A DNA stretch of 64,000 nt from the NCBI GenBank assembly GCA_905221615.1, contig CAJNDT010006137.1, forward strand, positions 1 through 64,000, given 5' to 3'. Made by a program: the position numbers and the translations under genes. The notes below the pieces were generated by a model. That model saw only the letters and a list, made by a program, of their open reading frames with translations, was not told where the DNA came from and did no database searches. This document shows positions 1 to 10,900 of this stretch, piece by piece (positions within the stretch are counted from its first letter, which is position 1; every line of letters starts with the position of its first letter). Source of the DNA: Symbiodinium sp. CCMP2592 (Eukaryota > Sar > Dinophyceae > Suessiales > Symbiodiniaceae).

Positions 1-1205
1 ATTTTGCCAGCAGATGTGTGAAATCCCTAGCTCTTGTTTTCATGCGGTATTTACAGGTGTTTTGCTGGACCACAGGTCACTTCCGCCAGATTTTGCCAGC
101 AGATGTGTGAAATCCCTAGCCCTTGTTTTCATGCTGTATTTACAGGTGTTTTGCTGGACAACAGGTCACTTCCGCCAGATTTTGCCAGCAGATGTGTGAA
201 ATCCCTAGCCCCTGCTTTAGCGCGGTATTTACAGGTGTTTTGCTGGACCACAGGTCACTTCCGCCAGATTTTGCCAGCAGATGTGTGAAATCCCTAGTCC
301 TTGTTTTCACGCGGTATTTACAGGTGTTTTGCTGGACCACAGGTCACTTCCGCCAGACTTTGCCAGCAGATGTGTGAAGTCCCTAGCCCTTGTTTTCACG
401 CGGTATTTACAGGTGTTTTGCTGGACCACAGGTCACTTCCGCCAGATTTTGCCAGCAGATGTGTGAAATCCCTAGCCCTTGTTTTCATGCGGTATTTACA
501 GGTGTTTTGCTGGACCACAGGTCACTTCCGCCAGATTTTGCCAGCAGATGTGTGAAATCCCTAGTCCTTGTTTTCACGCCGTATTTACAGGTGTTTTGCT
601 GGACCACAGGTCACTTCCGCCAGACTTTGCCAGCAGATGTGTGAAATCCCTGGCCCTTGTTTTAACTCGGTATTTACAGGACCACAGGTCACTTCCGCCA
701 GATTTTGCCAGCAGATGTGTGAAATCCCTAGCCCTTGTTTTCATGCGGTACTTACAGGTGTTTTGCTGGACCACAGGTCACTTCCGCCAGATTTTGCCAG
801 CGGATGTGTGAAATCCCTAGCCCTTGTTTTCATGCGGTATTTACAGGTGTTTTGCTGGACCACAGGTCACTTCCGCCAGATTTTGCCAGCAGATGTGTGA
901 AATCCCTAGCCCTTGTTTTCATGCGGTACTTACAGGTGTTTTGCTGGACCACAGGTCACTTCCGCCAGATTTTGCCAGCAGATGTGTGAAATCCCTAGCC
1001 CCTGCTTTAGCGCGGTATTTACAGGTGTTTTGCTGGACCACAGGTCACTTCCGCCAGATTTTGCAGCAGATGTGTGAAATCCCTAGCCCCTGTTTTAGCG
1101 CGGTATTTACAGGTGTTTTGCTGGACCACAGGTCACTTCCGCCAGATTTTGCCAGCAGATGTGTGAAATCCCTAGCCCTTGTTATAGCGCGATATTTACA
1201 TGCTT
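1..1205. repeat. 89-bp tandem satellite, about 13.5 copies
   Basis: A unit of 89 bp recurs head to tail from the window edge to about 1,205. Each copy carries the segments CCAGCAGATGTGTGAAATCC and CCACAGGTCACTTCCGCCAG. Copies differ by a few substitutions. One copy near 645-705 lacks about 11 bp, and one near 1,065 lacks one base. Because 89 is not a multiple of three, open frames run through the array in all frames on both strands; these are artefacts. The array continues past the left edge, so its true size is unknown. Confidence 0.97.
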
Positions 1206-1530
1206 TCTGCTCGGTCGCGGCTCGGGCAGGGAAGTCTGGGCGTGCGGAAGCAGGCAGCCGTGCCCACCCACCCCGTCCCATCCCACCACACACCTCACTC
1301 CACCCCTCCCTCTTTATCATCCACCTCATCATCTTCACTATCTTCCTCCTCCTCATCCCTCGTCCTCCTCCCATACCCCTCCCTCCCTCTCCCTATCCCT
1401 CCCACTACCCCCTCCCCTCCCCTTCCTCACTCTCCCCCACCTCCACTCCCTCTACCTCTCCTCTTCCCCTTTCTCTCTCCTGGAATCTCCACCCCCCCCC
1501 AACCCTCCCTTCTCTCCTTCTTAAATATCC
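1206..1530. other. Spacer with C/T-rich low-complexity tract
   Basis: After the satellite ends, 1,260-1,510 is almost pure pyrimidine on the plus strand (CCTCC, CCCTC, CCACC runs). Frames through it give proline/serine repeats. I see no gene. Confidence 0.8.
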
Positions 1531-1532
1531 CC

Positions 1533-1885
1533 CTAAGGTTTTGTGAAAACTCAGATCCCAAAACCACAGATCTTAAGGGGTGTCCCCCTAAAGGTTTTCA
1601 TGACAAGTAAGTGCAAAAAGCACAAATCGCAAGGGGTGTCACCCTTAAGGTTTTGTGAGAATTCAAATCCCAAAACCACAGATCTTAAGGGGTGTCCCCA
1701 AAAGGTTTTCATGACAAGTAAGTTCAAAAATCACAAATCGCAAGGGGTGTCGCCCTAATATTTTGTAAGAACTCAGACCCAAAAATCACAGATCGCACGG
1801 GGTGTGCCCCTCTCAGGCTTTGTAAGAACTCAGATCCAAAAATCACACATCGCAAGGAGCTTCCCCCTAAAGGCGTTTGTAAATG
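1533..1885. repeat. Tandem array of a ~61-bp unit, about 6 copies
   Basis: Units of about 61 bp contain AAGGTTTTGTGA, a CAGATCCCAAAA-like stretch and CAAGGGGTGTC. The first four copies alternate between two variants (AAACCACAGATCTTAAGGGG and AAGCACAAATCGCAAGGGG), giving a dimeric higher-order period of about 122 bp. Later copies are more diverged. Confidence 0.85.
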
Positions 1886-2636
1886 ATCCACCCTGTCCCT
1901 CTCACTTGCCTCCTATACCTCCCCCACTCCTAACTCATTCCTTCCCTTCCCATCTCATGTCTCCTCACCTCCCATCACTTTTCCTCCCATCCACTCATCT
2001 TCTTATCATCTTCTTATCACCTTCATCACTTTTTAATTTGTCTTATGGGGTCTATAGAGCCCATATAGAAAGCTTCATAGATATATAAACCTTACAGATC
2101 CTCGAGATAAAGAACTTGTAGGAACCGCTTATGTTTCCCACAAATGGAGTCCTTTATAAAAAATTTTTGAAAGATCGATTATATGGAGCCCTCATACACA
2201 GTCTTCATATACTCCTTATAGAAATCTATAGATCCTTTGTACAGATCCCTGATATGGAACCCTTTGTAGAAAACCCTTAGACTATACAATCCAAAGAACG
2301 CACCCACCCTCCACTCCCTCTACCTCTCCACCCATCTCCCCACTCCCTCCTCTTCCCCTCCCTTTGTCCCCCCGCCCTCCCCTCTCCCCACCTTTTCCTT
2401 GCGCTCCCTCTACCTCCTCTCTCCACCCACCCTCTTCTCCCTGTTCCTCTCCACCCTCTCCCCACTCACTCACCCAACCCACTCAGCCCGGCCAGGCTCC
2501 CCAGCTGGCCCTGCCTCAAAGCAAGCCTGGCCGTGGATCTCAGCAGGCCCCTGCCCACCCTCGACCAGGCTCAGCAGGCCAGGCCGCAGGCAAGCTGCGA
2601 GCTGGCCGCCTTCGGCAAGCTGTCTAACATTGTTTC
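1886..2636. other. No gene seen; pyrimidine-rich stretches
   Basis: Holds C/T-rich sequence (1,890-2,030 and 2,295-2,480) and a short AT-richer part with repeated TATAGA-like words (2,050-2,280). No frame has plausible protein composition. Confidence 0.6.
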
Positions 2637-5600
2637 TTATCCACTTTCACCTATTCCCCCGCTTCAGTCCATGCCCTACTTTTCACTCCTTTCCAGACCC
2701 TTCTGATATGAGTAAAATGAGAGGAGGAGGTCAGAGGGACGAAGAACAGCTCTCTCCATTACTTTCTCATCTGCTTTGACCCCTTCCCTTTCCTGGCTCC
2801 ATGCATGCACTGCGAGAAGAGAAGAATAAGAGAGAAAAGAGGAAGAGCAGAGGAGAAACTGGTTTCCCCTCTTTCATTACGTAGCATTTCTTTTGGCCAC
2901 TTCCTCCACACTTCTCGTATCTTCCTCTCTCTTCTTCCTCTGCTGGGCTTGACGCTCTCTCTCGCCCTCTCCGCAACTCTCTTCTTTCCGTCGAGCGGAC
3001 GAGCGGTGGGAGAGGAAGGGCACAAGGTGAGTGAAGACGAGAACACTTCTTCCTTGTCTTCCTCCACAACCTCTTCCTGGTTTTTTACCAATGAGACGGT
3101 GAGATAGGACAAGCAAGGCACTTTCGACTGCTTTCTGCATCGCTTCCCCCCCCCCCCCTTTCTCTCACTCTCTGCCTCTGTTTTTGCTGGTCTTTCTCTC
3201 TTACTTTCTCTCTTTGTTTCTGTGTTTGTTTCCTTATGGCTCTCGTTCTTCTTCTGCCCTTCTCGGATTGTCTCTTCGCTTCTGTTGTCTTTCTCTTACT
3301 CCCTTGTCTTCTTCCTTGTGAATTGTCCTTCTTCCTTCTGAGTGATAGAGGGAGAAGGACGGGAGGCAGGAAAGCCAGGAGGAGAAGGAATAGGGGGCAA
3401 GCGATTCTTTCCAAGCGAACATAATAGGCGGAGAGAAGCGGAAAAGGGAATGTGCAGAAGTAGACGGGAAGGGAGGGAGGGAGAAAGAGGGATCTGGAGA
3501 GAACAAGGAAAAGGAGGATGGTGAGGTGATGAGAAGAGTGCCCTTTGCATGCCCTGAACTCTCCGTTCCTTTCATTTCTCCTTCCTTATGAAGATGAATA
3601 AGGTAAGAGAAGAGGAAGAAGGCGAAGGGCAAGGAAGTAAGAGAGGCGAGCGAAGGAGGAATTCTCCTTTCTTCTCCGAACCGTCTTCCCGCATCTTACC
3701 GCTTCCTTCCTGTTGTCTGCTCTTCTTTCCTTATGTCTTCGCAGAGCCCTTCCTCCTTATCCTTTTCTTTCCTCTGGTCATTCAAAAAGGAAACGATGAG
3801 GAGACGCGAACTGATTCTCCTTGCTCCTTCTTACCACACTCTGCTTCTCTACATCCCCCTGCTTTCTTTATACTCGGTTTGGTGTTCATGTCCTCAAGAG
3901 GCCCCCTTAGGGAGGAAGTTGGTGGCCTCGAGAAAGTTGTGGAAGTGTCTGAAGGCGCCTACAAGCCTCCTCGAAGCCCTCGCGAGGCCCGGAGTCCTTT
4001 GAGATACGGCAACACTGGTACTCTCTCGCTTCCTCTTCTGTGTCCTTCTTCCTAGTCTTCCTCGTTTCCCTTTCTTTCGCACTCGACTTCCCCACTCTCT
4101 GTCTATGACTTTCTCTTATCCACTTTCACCTATTGCCTCGCTTCAGTCCATGCCCTAGCCTTCACTCCTTTCCAAACCCTTCTGACATGAGCAAGCATCA
4201 GGAGAATGAGAGGAGGAGGTGAGAGGGACGAAGAACAGCTCTCTCGGCTACTTTCTCTCATCCGCTTTGACCCCTTCCCTTTCCTAGCTCCATGCGTGCC
4301 CTTTGCTAAGAGAAAAATAAGAGAGAAAAGAGGAAGAACAGAGGAGACAGGGGCTTCCGCCCTTTCATTACGTAGCTTTGGCTTACGCTTCTTTCTTGTG
4401 AATCGTCCTTCTTCCTTCTGAGTGATAGAGGGAGAAGGACGGGAGGCAGGAAAGCCAGGAGGAGAAGGAATAGGGCAAGAGATTTTATCAAAGCGAACAT
4501 AATAGGCGGAGAGAAGCGGAAAAGGGAATGTGCAGAAGTAGACGGGAAGGGAGGGAGAGAGAAAGAGGGATCTGGAGAGAACAATGAAAAGGAGGATGGA
4601 TGAGGTGATGAGAAAGAGTGCCCTTTGCATGCCCTGAACTCTCCGTTACTTTCATTTCTCCTTCCTTATGAAGATGAATAGGGTAAGAGAAGAGGAAGAA
4701 GGCAAAGGGCAAGGAAGTAAGAGAGGCGAGCGAAGGAGGAATTCTCCTTTCTTCTCCGAACCGTCTTCCCGCATCTCACCGCTTCCTTTCTGTTGTCTGC
4801 TCTTCTTTCCTGATGTCTTCGCAGAGCCTTTCCTCCTTCTTATCCTTTTCTTTCCTCTGGTCATTCAAAGAGGAAACGATGAGGAGACGCGAACTGATTC
4901 TCCTTGCTCCTTCTTACCACACTTTGCTTCTCTACATCCCCCTGCTTTCTTTATACTCGGTTTGGTGTTCATGTCCTCAAGAGGCCCCCTTAGGGAGGAA
5001 GTTGGTGGCCTCCAGAAAGTTGTGGAAGTGTCTGAAGGCGCCTACAAGCATCCTCGAAGCCCTCGCGAGGCCCGGAGTCCTTTGAGATACGGCAACACTG
5101 GTACTCTCTCGCTTCCTCTTCTGTGTCCTTCTTCCTAGTCTTCCTCGTTTCTCTTTCTTTCGCACTCGACTTCCCCCGACTTTCTCTTATCCACTTTCAC
5201 CTATTGCCTCGCTTCAGTCCATGCCCTAGCCTTCACTCCTTTCCAGACCCTTCTGACATGAGTAAGCATCAGGAGAATGAGAGGAGGAGGTGAGAGGGAC
5301 GAAGAACAGCTCTCTCCTTTACTTTCTCTCATCCGCTTTGACCCCTTCCCTTTCCTAGCTCCATGCATGCCCTGCGCTAAGAGAAAAACAAGAGAGCAAA
5401 GAGGAAGAAGAGGAGAATGGGGCTTCCGCCCTTTCAATACGTAGCTTTGGCTTACGCTTCTTCTGGCCACCCCTTGCCCCCTGCTCTTATCTTCCTCTCT
5501 CTTCTTCCTCTGCTGGGCTTGAAGCTCTCCCTCGCTCTCTCTGTATCTCTCTTCTTTCTGTCATTTCTCAATCTCGTCCTTTCCCTTCTCCACTTTCCTT

Positions 5601-6155
5601 CCTGGTTCCCACTTTTCCGCCAGACAAGAAAATCAAAGAAAGGAGAGCGGGCGAGCGGTGGGAGAGGAAGGGCGCAAGGTGAGTGAAGAGGAGAACACTT
5701 CTTCCTCGTCTCCCTCCACAAGCTCTTCCTGGTTTATCACCAATGAGACAGTGTGATAGGACAAGAACAAAGAATGAATAGACGTGGAGGTCAAGGCACT
5801 GTCGGCTGCTTTATGCATCGCCTCCTCTTTCTGTCTCTCTTTTTGATTATCTTTCCCCCTTAGTTAATCTCTTTGTTTCTGTATTTCGTCCCTTATGGCT
5901 CCTTTCTCGGATTCTCTCTCCGTTTGTTTTGTCTGTTTTCTTACTCCCTTGTTTTTCTCCTTGTGAGTCTTCCTTCTTCCTTCTGAGTGATAAGGGGAGA
6001 AGGACGGGAGGCAGGGAAGGGAGGAGGAGAAGGAACAGGGCAAGCGATGGGACAAAGAGAGTGAGAGAAAGTTGAAGATAAGTATCAAATCAAGCATAAT
6101 GTAGTAGGCGAGAGAAGTGGAAAAGTAAATGCGCAGAAGTAGAGAGGAAAGGATG

Positions 6156-6223
<68 letters not shown>

Positions 6224-6300
6224 GAGATGGACAACGCAATGAACACGATGAAGGAGGAGATTATGAGGAACAGTGTCACTTGCTCTCCCTGAGCTCTCCG
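2637..6300. repeat. Large tandem duplication, three ~1.1-1.5-kb blocks
   Basis: The landmark TATCCACTTTCACCTATT recurs near 2,638, 4,117 and 5,188. A second landmark, CTTCCTTCTGAGTGATA, recurs near 3,330, 4,408 and 5,969. The segments 3,318-4,116 and 4,396-5,187 are nearly identical. The middle copy of the first half is shortened (4,117-4,395) and the last copy of the second half is diverged. Composition is strongly purine/pyrimidine skewed with many GAAGAG/CTTCTC words. The six-frame translations are arginine/glutamate or leucine/serine shadows, so I do not call genes. Confidence 0.85.
6157..6222. repeat. (GA)n microsatellite
   Basis: About 33 uninterrupted GA dinucleotides lie inside the last diverged block of the large tandem duplication. 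A shorter GA run lies at 6,539-6,560. Confidence 0.95.
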
Positions 6301-7060
6301 TTCTTGTCGCTTCTCCTTCTAATTGTGAAGAAGGATAGGAGCAGAGAAAAGAAGGCAAGGGCAAAGAAAGTCAAAGAGCCGAGTGAGGGAGGAATCCACC
6401 TTCCTTCTCCCAACCATCTTCCTCCATCTTATGTCTCCGCTTCTGTTTTCTATTCCTTCCAGCAAGGGAGCAAGGAAAGAGGGGACAGAAGAGATGAGAG
6501 AGCGAGACACGGCAGAGAGGAAGACAGAGCGAGAAAAAAAGAGAGAGAGAGAGAGAGAGGGGCGGAAGAGAGACAACGCGAGAGGAAATGAAAAATCGAA
6601 CCACGTCGAGAGGAACTGACGTCGTCCCTTTGCCCCTCCCTCGTGTTACCCCTGTCATTGACAGCAGAAGGCGACAAGAAAAGAAACAGAAAAAGGATCA
6701 ATCAAAGGAAGGAGAGAAAGGAGAGACGAGAGAATGAAGAGTTCACTTCGTCCATCTTCATGCCGATTCCTTTGTCATGACTTCAATTTCTGTGTCTTCT
6801 TGACAAACGGCAGAGTGGATAGGCAGGAAGAGGAACGGGAATGAGAGAAAGACACAGGACGAGAAATACACAAGACAGATTCTTGATGGTTCCCGGCGCG
6901 AGAGGGATGGGAGGACATTGTGATAGACTGTGATAGACCTAAAACCAGCACGGAGAACTTGTGAGAGCGTAAAACCATCTAAATCCTCATAAACTCCAAA
7001 CCTTAGATCTTCCATAGTATACTGACCCCGGTAAACCATAGTTAGGAGCTAAGACCCTAG
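6301..7060. other. No gene seen; purine-rich spacer
   Basis: GA-rich low-complexity DNA that loses its skew after about 6,740 and runs into the first telomere-like words near 7,000. No open frame has convincing protein composition. Confidence 0.5.
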
Positions 7061-7269
7061 ACCCTTAAACTCCTGTCGAGACCTTTACACTGTACACGCT
7101 TCGGCCTCCCGATGTCACCGTCGTGCCAGACCTTGTCGTCGCCGTGTTGAACCCAGTCGTCGTCGTGCTAAACCGAGTCGTCGTCGTCCTTGTCGCCGTG
7201 GTGTTGTTGCAGTTTAAATACAAAGCCCAGCAGGATTGCCAAATAGACCCTAAAGGTCCATGCCACAAA

Positions 7270-7440
7270 CCCCTAACCCTAAATCCCTAAACCCTAAACC
7301 CCTAAACCCCTAACCCTAAACCCCTAAACCCTAAACCCCGAAACCCCTAACCCTAAATCCCTAAACCCTAAACCCCTAAACCCCTAACCCTAAATCCCTA
7401 AACCCTAAACCCCTAAACCCCCAAACCCTAAACCTTAAAA
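7270..7440. repeat. Telomere-like CCCTAAA tract
   Basis: CCCTAAA and CCCCTAAA repeats run on the plus strand, with occasional variants. The tract sits just downstream of the minus-strand EF-hand-like exon at 7,447-7,519, so the intron RNA would begin in the TTTAGGG orientation. Confidence 0.95.
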
Positions 7441-7446
7441 ATCCCC

Positions 7447-7519
7447 CAAAGCGAGGACTGCAGGAAGCTGCAAACGAGCTGCAATGCCGTTGCCGTTGAA
7501 GTCGAGGATCCTCCACAGC
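7447..7519 (-). CDS. Exon with EF-hand-like calcium-binding loop (possible second module)
   Basis: On the minus strand the segment reads RLWRILDFNGNGIAAR. DFNGNGIA is the start of an EF-hand loop (D1, N3, N5, G6, I8), but the position-12 acidic residue is not in the visible exon. It closely resembles the loop at 24,613-24,674 (LLRLDYNGNGIVSLAE), so it may be the first exon of a second copy of that module in the same gene. A CCCGAG acceptor precedes it. TTTAGGG-type repeats flank both sides in inverted orientation. The exon is short, so neither its edges nor its membership in the upstream gene is certain. Confidence 0.5.
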
Positions 7520-7529
7520 CTCGGGCGGG

Positions 7530-7640
7530 GTTTAGGATTGAGGGTTTAGGGTTTAGGGATTTAGGGCTTAGGATTTGGGGTTTAGGATTTAGGGTTTAGT
7601 ATTTAGGGCTTAGGGTTCAGGGGTTTAGGGTTTATAATTT
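7530..7640. repeat. Telomere-like TTTAGGG tract (inverted relative to 7,270-7,440)
   Basis: Degenerate TTTAGGG/TTAGGGCTTAGGG repeats run on the plus strand. With the tract at 7,270-7,440 they bracket the EF-hand-like exon as an inverted pair. Confidence 0.9.
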
Positions 7641-8208
7641 GACACTTCTCGATTTGTGCGTGTCATCCTTGCGCAGGGGCCATGCAGGCTTAAGGGTTTA
7701 AGGGCTGACGAGCGCAGGGTGAAAACTCCGAACGGTGCCTCCTGATTCCTTCGCCTGCGTCACAAGCAGTGCGCAGCAAACCGTAAACCCTACGCCTGAT
7801 TTTTTTAAACGCTAGGCAAGACGACGAACCCTGAGTACTGAGTTGAGAAATGACGGTGAGCATCATCTTCTGCGAACATCATTATTACTCTAAAACTGAC
7901 GCAAATTTGCTGCCGTTTGGATTCAGTGGCTGCGGCTGCTCCTCTGCTACCAACATTTCGTCCTCCTGCTACTCCTCTTCGTCGTTAGGATCGTTACTAG
8001 TACTAGCTTTGGCGGTCGTCGTCGGTGGTGGAGGTGGTGGTTGTTACACGCAATGTGGAGCAAGCCATCCCGCACACAAAGCTCTGAAGCGTGATGCTCA
8101 CCGAAGCTAAGGAAGACAGCTTAAAGTTGCAGCCAATAAGTGACCTGAATTAAGGAATTGTGGAGTCGCAGCGAGTCAGCTCTTCCTACCTATAACTAAT
8201 CTTTATGC

Positions 8209-8333
8209 AGGGTGTGCTTTGTAAAGCGCACATCCAAGCCGTGGTTCTCGTGACGTTTGGGCCCCCAGCGCGTGAAGCTTCTTGTGGTCCGACGCCAGAG
8301 CCTCAGTCAGGTGCTCGTGGCGGAAGGCTTGGG
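8209..8333 (-). CDS. Minus-strand exon, unknown product
   Basis: The minus strand reads AFRHEHLTEALASDHKKL followed by HALGAQTSREPRLGCALYK. Composition is protein-like with charged and helical residues. The plus-strand frame here is poorer and lacks partners. It lies between the C-terminal exon of the EF-hand module and the second EF-hand-like exon, so it may encode the linker between modules. No family recognised. Confidence 0.45.
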
Positions 8334-8360
8334 GCAGGGACCTTCATGATTCGAAGAGCC

Positions 8361-8448
8361 CAGAGACTCCAATATCCCTTAAGTCATATTAGGGATCCTA
8401 CTATAAATTAAGATCTATTCCTTAATTAAGGGATATTGGAGTCTCCGG
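8361..8448. mobile_element. MITE family F, copy 1
   Basis: Terminal inverted repeats begin CAGAGACTCCAATATCCCTT and close with the complement (GGGATATTGGAGTCTC). The short AT-rich middle contains GGGATCCTACTATA. Same family as 9,394-9,498, 34,054-34,162 and 59,824-59,940. Confidence 0.85.
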
Positions 8449-8519
8449 GAGGATATGGGGGCAGGTCTTCGTTTCGAATATATTGAAGCACCTCAAGGAA
8501 CATGGTATTGATTCTTACC

Positions 8520-8625
8520 CAAGCCCTAAACCCTAAACCCTAAACCCTAAACCCTAAACCCCTAAACCCCTAAACCCTAAACCCTAAACCCTAAACCCCT
8601 AAACCCCTAAACCCTAAACCCCGGG
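8520..8625. repeat. Telomere-like CCCTAAA tract
   Basis: Nearly pure CCCTAAA/CCCCTAAA repeats, among the cleanest in the window. Confidence 0.95.
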
Positions 8626-8635
8626 TTAAGGGCCT

Positions 8636-8735
8636 TGCGGCTTCGGGCTCGAGGTGTAGCACTTTTGCTGATTCAGGAGATGTCGGCGCACAGCGGTAAT
8701 ACTGATGATCGCATTAAGAACACAGAACGATCATA
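8636..8735 (-). CDS. Possible minus-strand exon, unknown
   Basis: Unique sequence between telomere-like DNA and a MITE. The minus strand is open and reads QYYRCAPTSPESAKVLHLEP. Support is composition and position only. Confidence 0.25.
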
Positions 8736-8795
8736 AATGGACTCAACCTCAGCAGCATCTTGACAATGACTCTGACACTGATGGCAATAGTAGAA

Positions 8796-8907
8796 TAGGG
8801 GTCTTTTAAAAAAATATTAGCTAGAATTAATAGGGTTTTGGAGCCATTCTACTATAAGTATGATAAGGAGCCCCCGAAATAGTGTTGGTAACTATCTAGG
8901 CCCCTAT
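8796..8907. mobile_element. MITE family C, copy 1
   Basis: Starts ATAGGGGTCT and ends TCTAGGCCCCTAT. The internal word ACTATAAGTATGATAAGGAGC matches the family core (ACTATAATTATAATAAGGAACC). Other copies are near 17.1, 20.7, 21.1, 29.2, 36.1 and 60.4 kb. Confidence 0.75.
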
Positions 8908-8996
8908 GTTATTCCGAACATGTTCCTACATGGAGGTTAAGGTCCTCCCGAGCCCCTTCAAGGAACCCTGAACCCTGAATGCCTGAAGGCAACACT

Positions 8997-9098
8997 TGGG
9001 TGGTTGTCAAAATTATGGTCCCTCTCTGTGTCCTTAATATAGTATGGCACCTAAATTTAGGGAACCCAAAAAAGGACCCGAATTTTGAAAACCACCCA
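8997..9098. mobile_element. MITE family B, copy 1
   Basis: Ends are TGGGTGGTTGTCAAAATTATG and its near complement, ending AACCACCCA. The core contains AATATAGTATGGCACCTAAA. Other copies are at 15.8, 32.0 and 58.9 kb. Confidence 0.85.
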
Positions 9099-9385
9099 CT
9101 TGAAGGGGCCCTTAAGAGAACCCCAATCGGAACCCTAAACCCGAAACCCTTAAAGGAACTCTCAACAGAACGCTACCGGGAAACCTACGCCTTCAACCCT
9201 TTAAGGAACCCTTTCAAGGAAGCTTTAAGCTTAGGAAAACGTAAAGGAGCCCTTAAGGAACCCTTAAAGGACCCTTAAGCCTCAAAGGAACCCTTAAAGG
9301 AACCTTGCTTCAAAGGAACCATAAGCGTTTAAAGGAAGCCTGCACCCTGAAAGGAACACTTAAAGGAACTCTTAAAGCATCCTTG
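9099..9385. repeat. Degenerate AAGGAACCCTTAAAGG repeats
   Basis: Short irregular repeats of the palindromic theme CCTTTAAAGGAACCC. The same theme appears near 14.1, 21.2, 23.5, 25.8-26.2, 61.4 and 63.55 kb, usually beside MITEs. Confidence 0.7.
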
Positions 9386-9393
9386 AGCTCTCT

Positions 9394-9498
9394 CAGAAAC
9401 TCCAATATCCCTGAATTAAGGAATATGCCTGAAATCATATTAGGGGCCCTACCATTATTTTACGGTATATTCCTCAATTAAGGGATATTGGAATCCCC
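9394..9498. mobile_element. MITE family F, copy 2
   Basis: CAGAAACTCCAATATCCCTG at one end and AGGGATATTGGAATCCCC at the other, with the family core ATATTAGGGGCCCTACC. Confidence 0.8.
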
Positions 9499-9689
9499 TA
9501 AACCCTGAACCCGCTGGACCCCTTATAGGATCCCTTAAAAAGGAACCCTAACCCCATTCCTTAATTACGCTATACCCCCCACTTAGAACCATACTAAGAA
9601 ATGGTATGCTTAGTATTCTCTTGGGTTTTATAATATATGAACAAATAAAAAAAGCAATTCCTAAGGAGACTACAGTAGTAAGGGATCGT

Positions 9690-10480
9690 GGAAGCCTCTG
9701 GGTTGATCGAACCCTGAGCCTTAAACCCTAAACCCCTAAACCCCTAAACCCTAAATCTCTGGGCTGAAGGAACCAAAAAGCCTAAACCCTTAAACCCTAA
9801 ACCCCTAAACCCTAAATCTCTGGGTTGAAGGAACCAAAAAGCCTAAACCCTTAAACCCTAAACCCCTAAACCCCTAAACCCTAAATCTCTGGGTTGAAGG
9901 AACCAAAAAGCCTAAACCCTTAAACCCTAAACCCCTAAACCCTAAATCTCTGGGTTGAAGGAACCAAAAAGCCTAAACCCTTAAACCCTAAACCCCTAAA
10001 CACCTAAATCCTAAATCTCTGGGTTGAAGGAACCAAAAAGCCTAAACCCTTAAACCCTAAACCCCTAAACCCCTAAACCCTAAATCTCTGGGTTGAAGGA
10101 ACCAAAAAGCCTAAACCCTTAAACCCTAAACCCCTAAACCCTAAATCTCTGGGTTGAAGGAACCAAAAAGCCTAAACCCTTAAACCCTAAACCCCTAAAC
10201 ACCTAAATCCTAAATCTCTGGGTTGAAGGAACCAAAAAGCCTAAACCCTTAAACCCTAAACCCCTAAACCCCTAAACCCTAAATCTCTGGGTTGAAGGAA
10301 CCAAAAAGCCTAAACCCTTAAACCCTAAACCCCTAAACCCTAAATCTCTGGGTTGAAGGAACCAAAAAGCCTAAACCCTTAAACCCTAAACCCCTAAACC
10401 CCTAAACCCTAAATCTCTGGGTTGAAGGAACCAAAAAGCCTAAACCCTTAAACCCTAAACCCTAAATCTCTGGGTTGAAG
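9690..10480. repeat. Satellite combining telomere-like repeats with a 28-bp unique word, about 12 copies
   Basis: Each unit holds the word CTCTGGGTTGAAGGAACCAA plus AAAGCC, followed by 4-6 CCCTAAA-type repeats. Units are about 61 or about 70 bp, differing by one extra CCCCTAAA repeat, and the two lengths alternate irregularly. The array ends at 10,480 beside an exon. A single inverted copy of the junction (GGTTCCTTCAACCCAGAG) lies at 10,619-10,640. Confidence 0.95.
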
Positions 10481-10486
10481 GAACCC

Positions 10487-10556
10487 TGAGCCCCGACCGC
10501 AAGAAAAGGGGCCTTGATCTCCTTTTCCAGCGAGTCGAAATCTGCCAAGTTCCTTG
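10487..10556 (-). CDS. Minus-strand exon, unknown product
   Basis: The minus strand reads KELADFDSLEKEIKAPFLAV, an acidic helical-looking peptide. A CCCCAAG acceptor precedes it, and the downstream intron begins GTTCCTTC inside the telomere-like satellite. Inverted telomere-like tracts flank it. Family unknown. Confidence 0.5.
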
Positions 10557-10564
10557 GGGTGGTT

Positions 10565-10900
10565 TAAGGTCTTTAGGGTTTAGGGTTTAGGGGTTTAGGG
10601 TTTAAGGGTTTAGGCTCTTTGGTTCCTTCAACCCAGAGATTTAGGGTTTAGGGCTTTAGGGTTTCTTTTAAGAGTCCTGCCTTGAAGGGATGAGGGTATC
10701 AGAGTTTCAGGCTTTGGGGCTTAGGGTTCAGGGTGTTTTGTGGTTTCTCCTGAGAGTCCTGCCGTGAAGGGATTACGGTGTGGGGATGGTGAGTTTAGGG
10801 CTTCAGGGTTTAGGGTTTACCGCTGAGGCTTTAAGGGTTTAGGGTGTGGGGTTCAGGGTTTAGCGTTTTAGGGGTTTAGGGTTTAGGGATCCCTTTAGAT
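10565..10900. repeat. Telomere-like TTTAGGG tract with one inverted satellite junction
   Basis: TTTAGGG-type repeats run on the plus strand, degenerate after 10,660. Positions 10,572-10,650 are an inverted copy of one unit of the satellite at 9,690-10,480. Confidence 0.9.

Noticed and set aside
1-1205. CRISPR-like array
   Set aside because: Repeats are contiguous 89-bp units without unique spacers, and the context is eukaryotic.
14-1546. Many 60-240-residue open frames with CFAGPQVTSARFCQQMCEIP-like repeats
   Set aside because: They are produced by the 89-bp satellite, whose period is not a multiple of three, so all frames are open; no gene is implied.
2277-6700. Dozens of Arg/Glu- or Ser/Leu-rich open frames
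   Set aside because: Low-complexity purine/pyrimidine DNA gives open frames on both strands; composition is not protein-like and the blocks are tandem duplicates.
7850-8110. 86-residue plus-strand frame with SSSLGSLLVLALAVVVGGGG
   Set aside because: Glycine/serine low complexity, no splice context, opposite to the surrounding exons.
7270-10900. True chromosome end
   Set aside because: TTTAGGG-type tracts are short, degenerate, in both orientations and scattered over the whole window, so they are interstitial.
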